This document shows positions 46,397 to 59,017 of a stretch of 64,000 nt of DNA, piece after piece. The notes beneath the pieces were generated by a model that saw only the letters and a list, made by a program, of their open reading frames with translations, was not told where the DNA came from and ran no database searches. Positions within the stretch are counted from its first letter, which is position 1; every line of letters begins with the position of its first letter. The stretch comes from Alisma plantago-aquatica (lineage: Eukaryota > Streptophyta > Magnoliopsida > Alismatales > Alismataceae): contig OY856413.1 of NCBI GenBank assembly GCA_963693085.1, forward strand, positions 469,498,379 to 469,562,378, read 5' to 3'. Position numbers and translations under genes: made by a program.

Positions 46397-48271
46397 TCAT
46401 GTTTTTGGGTCTGGAGGGGTTAGTTTAGCAACCCAAATCCTATTTCTCTTGGGTGCTTTCCTAAAAGGACAACATGAAGAATAATGACCAAAATCATTGC
46501 AATAGTTGCATGTGCCCATAGTCTTGGAACTAGAGGATTTTCCATGGAATATTGGAGGTCCTTTATCTTTGTTGTTCCATTGACTACTATCATACCCTAA
46601 ACCATGTCTACCAATTTGTTTAGTAGTATGGTCTTGGATTTGATTAAGATTCTTTTTACCAACTAAGAATCTTTGCAAAGAAGATCTTAAACTATCATTA
46701 TCACGCTTAAGAGAAGCAATAGTAGAAGACAATTGATTAATGTTATCTCTAGCATGTAGAAGATCATTTTCTAAGCAAAGAGTTTTAGTTAAATAAGAAT
46801 CTCTATCAATATGAAGAGCAGCAACATCATTCTCTCTATTAGTAGAACTAGAACAAGATTCATGCCCATTGATTTTAGCAAGCAAGGAGGCATTTTCTAG
46901 TTCTAATTCATGCAAAACAAAATCTTTGTTTTTGTTTTCAGATTTAAGAACATCAATGTCATGCATGAGAGAATCAACAATTAAAGTATGTTCTTCATTA
47001 GAATTAGGCATTAGAGGTTGAGCTTCTAGAAATTTAATCTTATCAAGTAAACTAGCATTTTCAAGTTTAAGAGAGTCTACTTGGCTAAGACAATCATTTT
47101 TATCAATAAGCAAGCAAGAATTTGCATATTCAAGATCATCTAGTTCTATATGCAAATTATCAACAATTTTAGCAAGCTTTTTCTTTTTCTTTTTAGAAGA
47201 CTTAAGAGATGCACAAATATCATGAATGAGATCAATCAAGGATTCTTTATCTAAAGAGTCTAGATTTACCTCATTTGAGTCTTCACTTGTTGATGCTACA
47301 AGAGCAAAATGACATTCTCCTTCATCACTAGAGCTTGAGCTTGATCCTTCACATGAATCTTCACTTGAGCTTGAGTTGGAGGAGCCGCTTGAGCTTGAGT
47401 GCCATTTCTCCTTCTTGTGAAGATGGGTCTTTTTGCCTTGTGGGCAATATTCCTTGTAGTGACCCTTCTTTCCACATGTGAAGCACCGGATGGAGGAGGA
47501 CTTGCCTTTGTAGAGTCTACCTTTGGAGTACATGGCATCTTCTTTAGCTTGAGAGGATGGAGAGACTTTTTCCATGATAGCTTCAATTTGAGCCTTTATT
47601 TCAGCCTTCTTCATTCTCTTAAGCTCTTTCTTCTCTTGTCTTTCTACTTCCTCCCTCTTGTCAAGTGTAGCTTCATGTGCTTGAAGATTTCCAATGAGCT
47701 CTTCATTAGGAATATCCCTAAGCGACCTTGCTTCTTCAATAGAAGTCACCTTGGATTCCCATCTCTTGGGGAGAGTTCTAAGTATCTTTGAGTTGATCTC
47801 TCCACTAGATATAGGATGTCCTAGAACAGCAAGACCATTCAAGATGGTGTTGAGCCTTGAGTACATGTTGGCTATGCTCTCCTCCTTTCCCATCTTGAAG
47901 TTCTCAAGCAACCCTTTGAGCATGTAGACTTTGCTTTCCTTCACTTGATCTGTCCCTTCATAAGTGATGCAAAGCTTTCTCCATACCTCATAGGCCGTCT
48001 CACAAGAGGAAATCCGGTTGAACTCGGTGGGGGTCATGGAGGCATAAAGGATGTGCATGGATCTTGCGTTCAAGGTTGCTTTCATCAAGGTGGCTTCATC
48101 CCATTCTTCAATGTTTGTCTTTGGTAGAATGTATGGGCTGTTCACCATTTGCCACATCTCGAGACTTGATCCTTGGATGAAGAATTGAATTCTTCTTCTC
48201 CAATAGAGGAAGTTGCTCCCATCAAAGATTGGAAGGCTGCTCGAGAGTCTCCCTCCTAGGTAGTCACCCAT
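46397..48271 (-). CDS. Gag polyprotein of element B (UBN2 capsid, two CCHC knuckles), intact
   Basis: Gag would assemble the particle and package element RNA in the cytoplasm. The 624-aa frame is uninterrupted, from MGDYLGG just inside the primer site to a stop at 46,397. Residues 1-200 are a UBN2-type capsid (FDGSNFLYWRRRIQFF, CETAYEVWRKLCITYEGT, LPKRWESKVTSIEEA). Then come a charged helical stretch, a CCHC knuckle CFTCGKKGHYKEYC near residue 264, a Ser/Asp/Glu-rich region and long leucine-rich coiled-coil segments (about 350-530). A second knuckle CNYCNDFGHYSSCC lies near residue 595. It ends RNRIWVAKLTPPDPKT, about where protease would start in a full Copia polyprotein. Integrase, RT and protease are absent. 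Confidence 0.93.
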   Translation of the reverse strand: MGDYLGGRLSSSLPIFDGSNFLYWRRRIQFFIQGSSLEMWQMVNSPYILPKTNIEEWDEATLMKATLNARSMHILYASMTPTEFNRISSCETAYEVWRKLCITYEGTDQVKESKVYMLKGLLENFKMGKEESIANMYSRLNTILNGLAVLGHPISSGEINSKILRTLPKRWESKVTSIEEARSLRDIPNEELIGNLQAHEATLDKREEVERQEKKELKRMKKAEIKAQIEAIMEKVSPSSQAKEDAMYSKGRLYKGKSSSIRCFTCGKKGHYKEYCPQGKKTHLHKKEKWHSSSSGSSNSSSSEDSCEGSSSSSSDEGECHFALVASTSEDSNEVNLDSLDKESLIDLIHDICASLKSSKKKKKKLAKIVDNLHIELDDLEYANSCLLIDKNDCLSQVDSLKLENASLLDKIKFLEAQPLMPNSNEEHTLIVDSLMHDIDVLKSENKNKDFVLHELELENASLLAKINGHESCSSSTNRENDVAALHIDRDSYLTKTLCLENDLLHARDNINQLSSTIASLKRDNDSLRSSLQRFLVGKKNLNQIQDHTTKQIGRHGLGYDSSQWNNKDKGPPIFHGKSSSSKTMGTCNYCNDFGHYSSCCPFRKAPKRNRIWVAKLTPPDPKT

Positions 48272-48307
48272 CTTCTCCTACTTGTTGAAGTATGCTTGGA
48301 GAAGACC

Positions 48308-48320
48308 CTCTCTGATACCA
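48308..48320 (-). other. Primer binding site of element B
   Basis: CTCTCTGATACCA on the plus strand, TGGTATCAGAGAG in element orientation, two bases from the 5' LTR. It matches the 3' end of initiator tRNA-Met, as in element A. Confidence 0.9.
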
Positions 48321-49283
48321 CTTGTTGGATCCTAGATGGGTGATTAGATGCTCTAGAGGGGGGGGTGAATAGAGCTAAAAGCACTTAAACAAAATTCATT
48401 AAACCTTTAAGATATATGACAAGATAAGGTTGCTAAATAGGTAATTTGAGTGCAACTAAATCATGCATAGCAAGGATAAGAGAGATTGAACATGCACCAA
48501 TTAGACAAGCTATTTAGAGTGGTTCCACACTTCAAACTAGAAGTGTGTCAGTCCACTTGCCTAGAGAGGTCAACCTCTAGGACTTCCAACAATTGCATTA
48601 TTATATTCATTAATAAGACATACAATACATGACCAACAAAGGACTTACCTATCCAATACAAAGAGTCTTCAACCTTACCAAGGACTTACCCACTTTGCAA
48701 GAGTCTTCGGCCTTCTCCAAGGACTTACCCACTCTTGCACAAGTCTTAGGCCTTGTAGGAATTCCCACTCTTCTTGGATCTTCCGCCTTTGACTTCACCT
48801 TCACTCGGAGAAGCTTTCCTCCAAGGACTTACCCACTTGAGCTTGAGTCTTCTGCCTTCTCCAAGGACTTACCCACTCTAGCTCCAAGTCTTCAGCCTTG
48901 ATCTTCACCAAGGGACTCCTTCCCTTGTTCTTCTTCACCTCTCTTTCTCTTGGAGAGCTTTAGCACCTTCCTCCTTCACTCGGAGGCCTGGAGCAGCTTG
49001 CCTTCTTCTCCTTCACTCGGGGAAGAACAACATCCTTCTTCTCTTTCACTTGGAGAAGAAGCTTCAAACAATCTTCAAAGGGAATGGAGGTAGGAGAAGA
49101 AGAATGGAGAGCTTTACAACATTACAAATGATAGCTCTCATACATGGTAACCTAACTCACTCATACTCACGATTTTGCTTTGAAGGTTGAGAGAGAAAGG
49201 GGCTCAAAGGATTAGAAAACACTCAACTAAGGCTAGGACCAAGCATATGTGAATGAGCAACCTTGGAATGAAGTCCAAGAGGT

Positions 49284-49294
49284 CCTATTTATAG
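49284..49294 (-). promoter_or_regulatory. LTR TATA box, element B
   Basis: CTATAAATAGG on the minus strand, about 720 bp into the LTR. It is the same 11-bp string as in the unrelated LTR of element A. Confidence 0.7.
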
Positions 49295-49432
49295 TTGAGG
49301 GTGTCCCTTTGAACTTGGGAGAGATAAGGGACACAAAATAGCCGTTTTACAACTTGCAACAGATCTATTTTGAGTACCACCAACTTCTCCAACGGTTGGA
49401 ATTGCTTTTTCTGCATTCCAGTACAGTCTGAT

Positions 49433-49678
49433 CGGCCGAGTTTATATAAAGGTAACTCGGCCGAACCACTAAAAGACAAGGCTGAAAGCTAGACTGTCGG
49501 CCGAGTTCCTTTGGAGAAACTCAGCCGATCGGTCGACTTTCATCTTGGACCGATCAGTGGATCGGCTGAGTTTCCTAGCTAGAAACTCGACCGAACGGGA
49601 ATCGGTTGAGTTTGTAACTCGGCCGATTGCAACAAAAATTCCAGAATATATGGATCGGCCGAGTTTGGAATTCGGCCG
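49433..49678 (-). promoter_or_regulatory. U3 hairpin array of element B, five units
   Basis: Five consecutive inverted repeats of the form CGGCCGAGTT/AACTCGGCCG. Arms are at 49,433-49,442/49,454-49,463 (perfect), 49,498-49,507/49,518-49,527, 49,563-49,573/49,583-49,593, 49,603-49,612/49,616-49,625 and 49,656-49,665/49,669-49,678. Loops vary from 3 to 11 nt. In element orientation the array ends about 140 bp upstream of the TATA box. The left LTR has four units. The function is unknown. Confidence 0.85.
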
Positions 49679-50014
49679 AACAAATCCCTGTTATGGGTAT
49701 TTTTGAATTTTCGTATAACCGTACAAATGATGGATTTTTGAGTCCCAATAATTTTATCCATCTTAGTTACAATGCAAAACATGAGTATAAGTGATTACAT
49801 CAATTGTTCTAAGCCAATAAGGGCTATTTCCCAAAATGGTCAAAAGTCACATGTTTTGCATGTGCTGGATGAGTAGCTTTTGAGTTGAATGTGATTCTTT
49901 TCTTGTACCTAATATCTGAAACAATCTCAAATAGATTTGTTAGATACATATGAATGGAATGGTTAAGTCATTATCAAAATATGGGCAATGTGCGTCACCT
50001 AGGTCAACAAAATG

Positions 50015-53000
50015 AATATTATATGGAGTTTATGGAGTTTGTGTCACTCTTGTGTATATTTTAATGATATTTTATAAAACTACATCTTGTCATGTGCAAA
50101 CTTTTTATCCTATTTGATATGTTCTTAGGAAAGACATTGATATGATCTTACACCATCCCCACTTTTCTTTTATGACAAAGAGGGAGAAGACCTAGATATA
50201 TTGATTTTGAAATAAGTATCAATTGCTCTCATTTGCATATATTCATGTATTGTGCTAAATTCATATTGTATAGGACACATAGCGTTCAAACTTTTTGCTA
50301 TCAATGATAGAAGTAAATCATCAGTTGAGGGAGAACCTGTTAACTAAAAAATTTAAAATCTCCAAAATTTAAAGATGATTCAATCAATTACCATGTTTTC
50401 TAATATATTTAGGATTGTTGGTCATCACTAGATAAGGGAGGATGTTGACTCCACAAGTTACATAACCCTATACTTGATGATGAATACACCATTTCTGTCA
50501 TATGTGTATAATGCTTGATTAATCCCATTTTATATTGATAGACATGTGCCACAACATGGAAACCCTAATACTAGGGGAATCATGTCAAACATGCACAAAG
50601 ATTGAAGTTGGGTAATATATATTTTCTCAGTAAAACTTATTTGTGGATAACATGAAATTATTGTATAATTTGTAACTAATATAAAATGTGTAATATATTT
50701 GTTATATTTTCTAATGGCTTTCAAAATTTATTGAAATCGAACACACATTATACACTTATATCCTAACTGAGATGAAGTGCTCGAGAATAGTCCCACGTTG
50801 GGAAATATCTCTGGTTTACTCCTAATGAGCAAATCTTGGACGGGTTTCTAGGCCAATAACACAATTTCGAAATTAGGGAATATAAGGTTTATATATTAGA
50901 GTTTATATATTAGCTTTTACATATTAGGGTTTAGAAATAATTGGTTTGCATGTTAGAATTCACAAATTTGGGTTTATATATTAGGTCCAACAACTAATCA
51001 AATAGAATGTCTCAATCTTGGTCATGTATTATCATTATCATGTTACACCATACTTCTTAGGTTCATATAGACCCAGAATGACACATCACAACTTAGATTA
51101 GGGAACATAAAATTAGGGTTTCATGATCTTATATAAAGCAGTCATAAGATTTGAGTAATCTCGATTAACATAAGCATCAACAATTTCATAACTAGTCATG
51201 TAGGGTCATTATCATGCAAGCTTGTCATAATCAGAGTGAAAGCTATATCAAGTAATATTTGGTTTCACTTAGATTGTTAAGATACTAATTTGAAGTCATA
51301 AAGTACCATAGATCATCTTTAGAGAAAGTTTCATGCAATATTAGAGATGTAGTTACCAACATCTACATTAGGTCACAATTCAAGTCAAGATTAGGCATTT
51401 AATCATCTTATAGAACAAGAAAGATCCACAAGTATTTGAGTGCACAAAGCATTATAAGTTATTGACTTATAGGTCTACATGATCATTTTAGACATGAAAG
51501 ACCCACATGTGAGAAGGGTTCAAATTCTATGTGAAAAATGAAGGAGAGAAGGGCCAACCTCTCCAGGTGAAGGAGAGAGCAACAAAAATAGTTGGTGGCA
51601 ACAAAGACATGAGAAGTAGAAACAACAGCTGGGGGACTAAGCAAGAGTGGTGGTGGAGGAAATAGAAGCAGTTAGAAGAGGATAGAGCAAACAACTGGTG
51701 GAGGATAGAGCAATAGAGGAGATGGAGGCCAGCGGATGCATTGGAGTCATCAGAGGGAGCGAGTAGCGCAACACCACCAACTAGGGGCATCAACATCAGA
51801 AGAGGGGAAATCGCTGGAGCAAAACAACCAAAGTTCTAGAGAAATGTGGGTAGGGGAAGAGGGGTTTCTCGAGGAGGTTTAAGTAATAAATCCCTTGTCG
51901 GTTATTTCAAAATACGACAATGTACAACCAAAACACCACCAGCAAAATAGTTTCCTGACATTACCTTTATCATTTGTTGAATAGAGATAACCAATGACTA
52001 ACTCTAGATCTGATATGAAACCCAACAAAGCCTAAATCATCAGTTGGGGTGATGACACTCGACGAGAAAAAGAAAATGCGGGTGGAATGTTTTTTGCAGA
52101 ATAGATGGAGTCTACAACTTTCTCATCGATCACTATAGACACAACATTGATATATATAGATAATAATTTTAAGGATACATTTCACACATAGCCATTTATT
52201 CAATCAGATATATAACAAAAAGCTGACAAAATAGGTTTTTGGAAGCAAATGAAATGCCTCCAATTTTTTTTGGGAAACCATATTTTTGCACGTGATGTAT
52301 CATGCTGGTTGGTTTGAGACGTCTGGTTGGTTTGAGACGCAACTGACGATAGAAATAGAAAACAACACGTGTTTTCTCAACTTCTCAGTCGGCACGGCTG
52401 TCTCTAATGGACCGACACTAAAGATTACATTTGTCAATTTCTCTTAAAAAACATCTGACAAAATATGTCATATTTGTAGTAATGATGTCTTATTTGAATA
52501 AGGTTCAAAAGAACAACATGGAGTATCCTTTGATGAGTCAACATGGTTTGTAAATTATTTTGTGTAGTATCTTTTGATGAGTCATCATGTTTGTATTTTT
52601 TGTGGAATATCCTTTGTTAAGTCATATTCATACTATTAATATCTTTGTATGGAATCTTATATCCTTTGTTTCTTTATAACTGTCCTACTTAAATTACAAA
52701 ATTGTGGTTCCCCCTAGTCTGTGAGTGTCCACCTAGTATGATTCAATATAAAAAATTATGCAAAAATTGATAATATTCATACTACATACTTTCATATAAT
52801 TAAAGTATTAATAAGTTCTTTAAATACAATCCCATACATGTATCAACGAGAGGTTACTTTATTTTGGATATCTAATAAAACTTGACCAAAAATCCATTTG
52901 GTCTTTACGTCTTCCTAATCTACCAATAAGATCCTACAAATGAGTTAACCTAGAATGAAAGTTAATTAACATATGATAAGTTAGATCACCCGAGAATTAC

Positions 53001-56000
53001 TTCCTTGGCTTTTACTAAATAAGAAATTTTTTCAACAAGATTTCATCAATATAATATCATGAGAATTAATGATGCGTCTCACTATCTCTTATTCTCTATA
53101 AATCAATGTTTTGCACAACTACAGACTCAAGATGATTTACTTTTTCCTTTCGTCTTTGTTTGTTTGGTTATCAATGAATCTTGATCTTTTTATATAATGT
53201 TTCAGCATGACTAATATGGTTAAGGAAATGATGAAAATATTGAAATAAGGAGATTATAGAATGGCTAGTGGCACTCAATGGCTTTCCTTCAAATTTTGTA
53301 CAATGAAAATATTTATTTTTGACATTCCACAAATTGGAGTTATTTGTACACTCCTAAAGCCATTGAGGACCATAAGATTGAGGTTTATATGTTATTTTTG
53401 GATCCATATCATATCCTTAGGATGGTTAAGGGAGGAGTGATTGCATTTCCCATGCACATACCCCACCTCATAGACAGTGCATGGGATGCTATTCTATGAG
53501 ATAAATCATCAAAGGTTGTGTATAACAGACAATGAGGTGATGAAACATGTCCTAGGATTCAAGAGCATGGAGATATATGGTTTGAGACCAACACTACCTT
53601 GATGGCAGACTGAATTATGTAGGACTATCCTTTGAGTAGGCATCAAATTAGGGGCCTACAAACCACATCAGCTAGGTGTGGTGGGACAGTGGAAGCTATG
53701 AGGGAAGTATTCGCACATGTGAGGATGATGTATATGTTATAGAGAAGTTTACAATGTGTATATATAAGATTTTTTACTTATTATGCATGTGACATTTTCC
53801 ATTGTTCCAGGGTAGTAGATGTATCTATAGTTAATTAACAATCCCTCTTGACTGAGTGGGAAATGATACAGTGAAATAACACACATGTTATGTTGTTTCT
53901 TACTATGTTTTTATTTCATCATCATATATAATGAAATGGTCAAATGTACATATTATTTGCTTAATTTTTATCTCTCCCATGTTCTTAGAAATTGGTTTAA
54001 CTCCTCTTGCTATGATTCTTATTTCCCACCCACCATAGGTTAAAGAAGGGTTCAAGATTCATCATATGACTTTTCTGATTACATCATGGTGGGAGCAATA
54101 TCATGCTTTTATATCTATCTTGTTTAATAATGCTAAATACTCATTTTTAGAATGAAAATCAAGTGATCATAGTTTTCTTTTGAAAATTTGATGTAATGAT
54201 GTCATGTAATACAAACATTTGAATGATATAATGAACTTTTCAGATTGTTGCCTCTTTCTTGTTTCTTCTTTGATAATGTCCTCAGATCTTAATGTCCATG
54301 ATTAATAGTAAATGTTGGAGGCTAGAACCTAGGATATTACAAGTATTATATCAACATCATACTGACTATCTTTTTTATAATCATCATACTAACTATCTTA
54401 TGGTATGAATTTTAAGTAGATTCAGGTTTCATAACATTATTAACTAAAATTATAACAAATATGATTTTTATAATCAAATATATTACCAAGAATTATGGTT
54501 TGTCTTTACACATTAAACATATCACGTAAAAATAGGGTTCAAATTATGAGTAGATAATTGAAAAAAAAACCATACAACTGAAAAACCAAAAGCTTAAAAA
54601 CTTGAACCCCTTATTAATTGACCCACAAGAAGAATCCATTTAAGAAAGGAATGAAGTAGAACTAAATGCTAATAACTTGGTCAAATGCAGTCTAATAATG
54701 GCAAAGATTTTTTGTAAAAATAAAGCCAACCATGGTAATGAAGGTGGGAGTGAACAAGAACGAAAGTAGGGGTGTATATTATGCATGTACCATGTGGGTA
54801 TGATCATATCCATGCTCTTGTCCATTTTTTTATCAGGTACAAGTACGGGGTCAAGTGGTTTTGGGTCTAAACATACCCAATAGTGGACCTACTTACATTT
54901 AGAAATAAGAGTCTGTAGGTATGCAGGTACAAAAATCTAGATCTATGACGGATTTCCAAGGTTAAGGATTTATACATATGCGAGTACACTGGATGATAGT
55001 CATGCACAAGAAGAAGTCTACCTCCATGAGACAAGTATACCCACGAGAGTAATAAACCTAGACGTCAAGACGTCCAATGACAATATTCATTAGTCCACCT
55101 TGAGGTGATATGGATGAAAGAATGTAAGTGTATGATGAGAATTGATTATTAACATAGAAGATGTATTATGGAGGACTTTTAGGAGGGTGGAGATCCTACA
55201 AAATCATTTAATGTAGATAAGTAAGTGAAAGGTAGGGGGATAAAGTTCAAACCAAAGACAACTCCATACCAAAATAGAAGTAACATGGGTGGATCCATGA
55301 CTTGAGTGATGGGGGCCAAAATATGTCACAAGGATAGATTCTAATATTAAATTATTAAGTTTAATGTATTTCTTATACCACTTTTTATAGTTAAACACAA
55401 ATCCCTTCCCAAACAACTCCATATTCATCATGTTTTTGCTACTGTTTAGTCAGATACACTATGTAAGCCTCTAAGAAGGTGAACTATAAATTAGAAAAAC
55501 TGTTGAAAATTTTAGTGAAGCTTTCTTTTAATTTTTTTGAAATATTGTTTATGATATGATTTATCTATGGACAAAGCCACTTAATGAAAGGATACATTAA
55601 ACATGATACATTTTTGTCTTCTTATATGCCTCTTAATATTTTAATTGGATGGTGACTATTCTCTAATGGTAAATATGAATTGCAAAAGATTTTTCTTATG
55701 TTGTTGATGGTTTAACTCCTATGAGGCAAAGACTCTTGGATAACATATAGAATATCTCATATAAGATTTCTTGATTCTCTTTTAAATTTTTGTAAATAAA
55801 TTTTCTTATACTCTCAATATAGAAGATAAAGTTCATTTCTATTTAAATTTTCAAGCTAATATCAAATATTTCTAATATTTGTGTGGTTCACAGAGTATCT
55901 AGAAACAAAGTGAGTTCTTGACGATCTCAAAGAATTTCCAATTTTTTTTGTAATGTGGGTTTTCTAATTGTTAGCAGAGTAGAATCCCTTTTGATATTGG

Positions 56001-56373
56001 TTTGATTGTATAAGAATTGTGATGTTCTTTGTTCTTCCTAGTTTGATGAGGTTTCATATTTTGATTAAAAATTCTTCTTAGATCTATCTAAGTATCTATA
56101 ATTTCTTATATTGTGGCAAGTTTAAGGGTTGGTTGTTTCTTTGTAGAAAGATTAAATATTGATTTAAATAAAATTAAGGTATGAAATATCCTCTATTGTA
56201 TTTGACAATAATGTTGTTAGACCTTTATTATCAAAATGATATATTATGGACACATAGTAAACTTATAGAAGAATATTATAGTTTTTAAGAATTACTTTCA
56301 ATTAAAATACCCCTTGAAAAATATTGAAACAGAAACCTCTTCATTTCTCTTACATTATATATATACTATAATC
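50015..56373. other. AT-rich DNA, no gene seen
   Basis: I see no coding region of a known family. Minor features are TAGTCCCACGTTGGGAAAT at about 50,788, a string common in plant repeats, and a purine-rich stretch at 51,540-51,880. An 18-bp tandem duplication (CTGGTTGGTTTGAGACG) lies at 52,305-52,340. The 89-codon minus-strand frame at 51,527-51,796 has no family resemblance. Confidence 0.55.
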
Positions 56374-56389
56374 CATATGTATATGTATA

Positions 56390-56435
<46 letters not shown>
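56374..56435. repeat. (TA)n microsatellite
   Basis: TA repeats with GTA interruptions, abutting the left end of MITE-like copy 2. Confidence 0.93.
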
Positions 56436-57016
56436 GGGCCAACTTGATCCTCTTCCCTAGGGATCCCAGATGAGGGAACCCTAGGAGAGCCGCCGATTCC
56501 AACTATCGTCCATGTACGATCCATACTAGATCTGAACAAGTGCCCATCCTACCTCCTCTACATTCTTGACAGCCCGTCTTTGTCTCAGAATTTCAGTTTT
56601 TGGGAAGTATCACGATCATCCAATACATGTTTTCTCTAGATTTTGTTGTTTTTGATGTTGAAACGGTCTTTCTTTTAATACCCACGTGGGTAGATACCCA
56701 CACACCCTTCCTGTCACTTTTTTTTAAAAAAAAATTTGCAATTGTAGAGGAACATTTTATCTAGCTCCCCAAAAAATTTTATCCAAAAATAATATCATTT
56801 CCCCACCAAAATCAAAAAATATGTCCATATAAATAAGAACTGTATATTTTCTACGCAATTACTTTTTTTAGTCACATTGTTACTTTTTTTTAATCAATAT
56901 AGTTACTCTTTTGATCATAGAGTTACTTTTGTGTACCATATAGTTATACTTTTGGATGTGCGGGTAGTGAAAAATTAGGCTACCCGCACGGGCAGTGAAT
57001 AAATCCCCTATATATA
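56426..57016. mobile_element. MITE-like element, copy 2
   Basis: Left end TATATATAGGGCC and right end CCCCTATATATA form a short terminal inverted repeat (TATATATAGGG). From 56,660 on it matches copy 1 at 40,330-40,712, including TTAATACCCACGTGGGTAGATACCCAC. The array of AGTTAC(T)TTT words (56,867-56,957) and the CGGGTAGTGAAAAATTAGGCTACCCG palindromic segment are also present. No coding capacity. Copy 1 lacks an equivalent of 56,440-56,655. Confidence 0.6.
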
Positions 57017-59017
57017 CATTAGTTTATATAAAAAATTTAACCACTCTGGCTTACACAAGCATTAAGAAAAAATAATAACTGTAACAAAAATTGAACCTTA
57101 AACAATGAACTCAAACAACAAACCAACCACCACTATGCCACCATTTCAACACTTCCAATAGAAATATTTATAAACATATTAACTAATCACATATTGAGAA
57201 AGTGAAGTTGAAAACCATGGATGAGGATCCGACCATGGGACAATGAACTCGTAGAACAACTAACACGCCATGATTCCACTATCAAAATCTATAATGTTTG
57301 GTTCAAACATAGGTATATATAGACATATACAACTATTAATTGGGACAATTTAGAACACTCTGTCAGACTCAAAACTGCAATGCCACACATATGCAAACAA
57401 AACATCAACGGCTAAGCCAACATCTTATTTCTATAATTTATGCATTGTCACTTTATAAATTGAAAGTATCCCGTATAAAATTATATACTACCCACATATA
57501 CATATATTTCATTTTTCTTGGGGGGGGTCATGGGCCCAACTTGCCCATTGGCTCTGCCCATGAGAAGTAAGACCAATGCAAATGTTGAACAAGAACAAGA
57601 TGATGATGCCTCACGAATCTAGGGATGAGTTTGCTACTTTGATGACTTGATTATTAGTGTGTCATTATCTTGGAACCATATACAACTGAGGCTCAGTGCA
57701 GATAGATTAATTTGTTCCTTTGGCTTCAATAATTCACATCGAGTGAAGGTTGCATGGTTCACGTGAGGAATTTGATTGTTGTGTGGGATGAAAAAGAAAA
57801 TAAAGTACATATAATTGAGGGCCATCTACAATACATGAAATGTAAACTCAAAAATTAACGTGGACAACTTTTATTTATGCCAATTTGCTGATAACTCTGA
57901 GAAAGGATCTATTACAAAGATTAAAATAGCTATAGAGCATTGTCAGTGGAGCCTGGGTGATGTTAAGAAATATGAATGTCAAATTGAATATGGGGGAATT
58001 ATATAAAATAAACATTAAAATCAAGTTTAATAGATGCAATTTTTTACCGCCGTACTGGACCTAGATTTGGTAAATCTAGGATTCATTCCAGAGTCGGTGT
58101 CCCTAGTTTATTGTTCAAATTGTCTAAAATATTTAATATATATTTATCTAAAAATCTACGCTACAAAAATTTAATAAGATGTGTGTAAGATAGTGATTAA
58201 AAGGGACAAATTAGTGACAACAAGTTTGAGACATCCCATTGTAACCCTACAACACACATACAAGTGGGAAGCTACACGAAATAATAGATAGATATCTAGC
58301 AAATGATGACTTCATAAAGAAGAATACAAGTGTTGTGTTAGAGCATCTAGCCATTACAATATCAAACTATTTCCATCTCTTACTTAGAAAGAAAATGAAC
58401 AAGTGGAAGCCTGTGGTCTTCAGAATAAGAACAATGTGGAATAGAACTAACACTTTTGAAAGTTTCTCCTATCATCTTATAATGGAGGGACATATTTTGA
58501 TCTACTATCAAAGTAGCACAAAATCAATTTAAAAGATGGGACATAGACAAAAGAAGGAAAATGCATAAAGCTAAGGTGGTCCGAACAACCAAAATTGACA
58601 ACCTATAGATATAGATGGCAGACTACAACATAAAGGTTGATGAGAAGTGTATCATTTTAGAATTTGAGTGAAAAAGAATTTTAATAAAGGAGTAGGATGA
58701 ATGGAAACAACATAACTATATCACCTTACTTCAAAATGGAGATAATAATGAAAAGTTTGATTATATTTTTTTCAATCAAAGAAAGTGCTAGAACATGATC
58801 ACAATAAAACATGATATTTTTTGAAGAAAACAACCCTCTAAAAGCTTGGGACCTAGTCCTCATGCTATATAAACCTTTCCTAAAATCATTCAACAACCCT
58901 AAAGGGAAGATTTCTACAACATTATGGAGAACAAACTGAATAGGTAGTTAGTTGAACATTTGGAGAGATGAATCCATATACAACAGCAAGGCCATTAGAG
59001 TGGATGTTAATATTCTT
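57017..59017. other. No gene seen
   Basis: AT-rich DNA with short frames only. Frames at 57,340, 57,634 and 58,335 have no recognisable domain. Confidence 0.55.

Larger units (their letters stand above)
42509..50009 (-). mobile_element. Gag-only Copia-type LTR retrotransposon, element B, complete and young
   Basis: A complete element of 7501 bp on the minus strand. LTRs are 1687 bp (5', right) and 1654 bp (3', left) with TG...CA ends. A target-site duplication AAATG lies at 42,504-42,508 and 50,010-50,014. The Met-tRNA primer site is next to the right LTR and a polypurine tract is next to the left LTR. The 4160-bp interior codes only for a 624-aa gag; 2.2 kb after it is noncoding and no pol domain is present. 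LTRs differ by only a few scattered bases and one 33-bp indel, so insertion was recent. It is non-autonomous (TR-GAG structure). Confidence 0.95.
48323..50009 (-). repeat. 5' LTR of element B
   Basis: Mirror of the left LTR at nearly full identity, with TGTTGGATCC at its left edge and CCTAGGTCAACA at its right. It has the R/U5 minisatellite (48,639-48,900), the TATA box (49,284-49,294) and the five-unit hairpin array (49,433-49,678). It is followed by target duplication AAATG. Confidence 0.95.

Noticed and set aside
47296..47927. Plus-strand and alternate-frame ORFs over element B gag
   Set aside because: Shadows of the intact minus-strand gag frame.
50788..50830. TAGTCCCACGTTGGGAAAT string, considered as a TRIM/Cassandra element
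   Set aside because: No 5S rRNA-like sequence, no paired LTRs; a single short motif is not enough.
51880..52490. Possible CACTA end (GTCGG...CCGAC words and TTTGTAGTAATG near 52,475)
   Set aside because: No matching opposite terminus or 3-bp duplication could be found; too weak to call.
53250..53640. Possible decayed coding sequence (IEVYMLFLDPYHILRMV in one frame)
   Set aside because: Stops on both sides and no family I can name.
58200..58560. Possible hAT transposase fragment
   Set aside because: Only vague similarity in several frames, no conserved catalytic or dimerisation motif.
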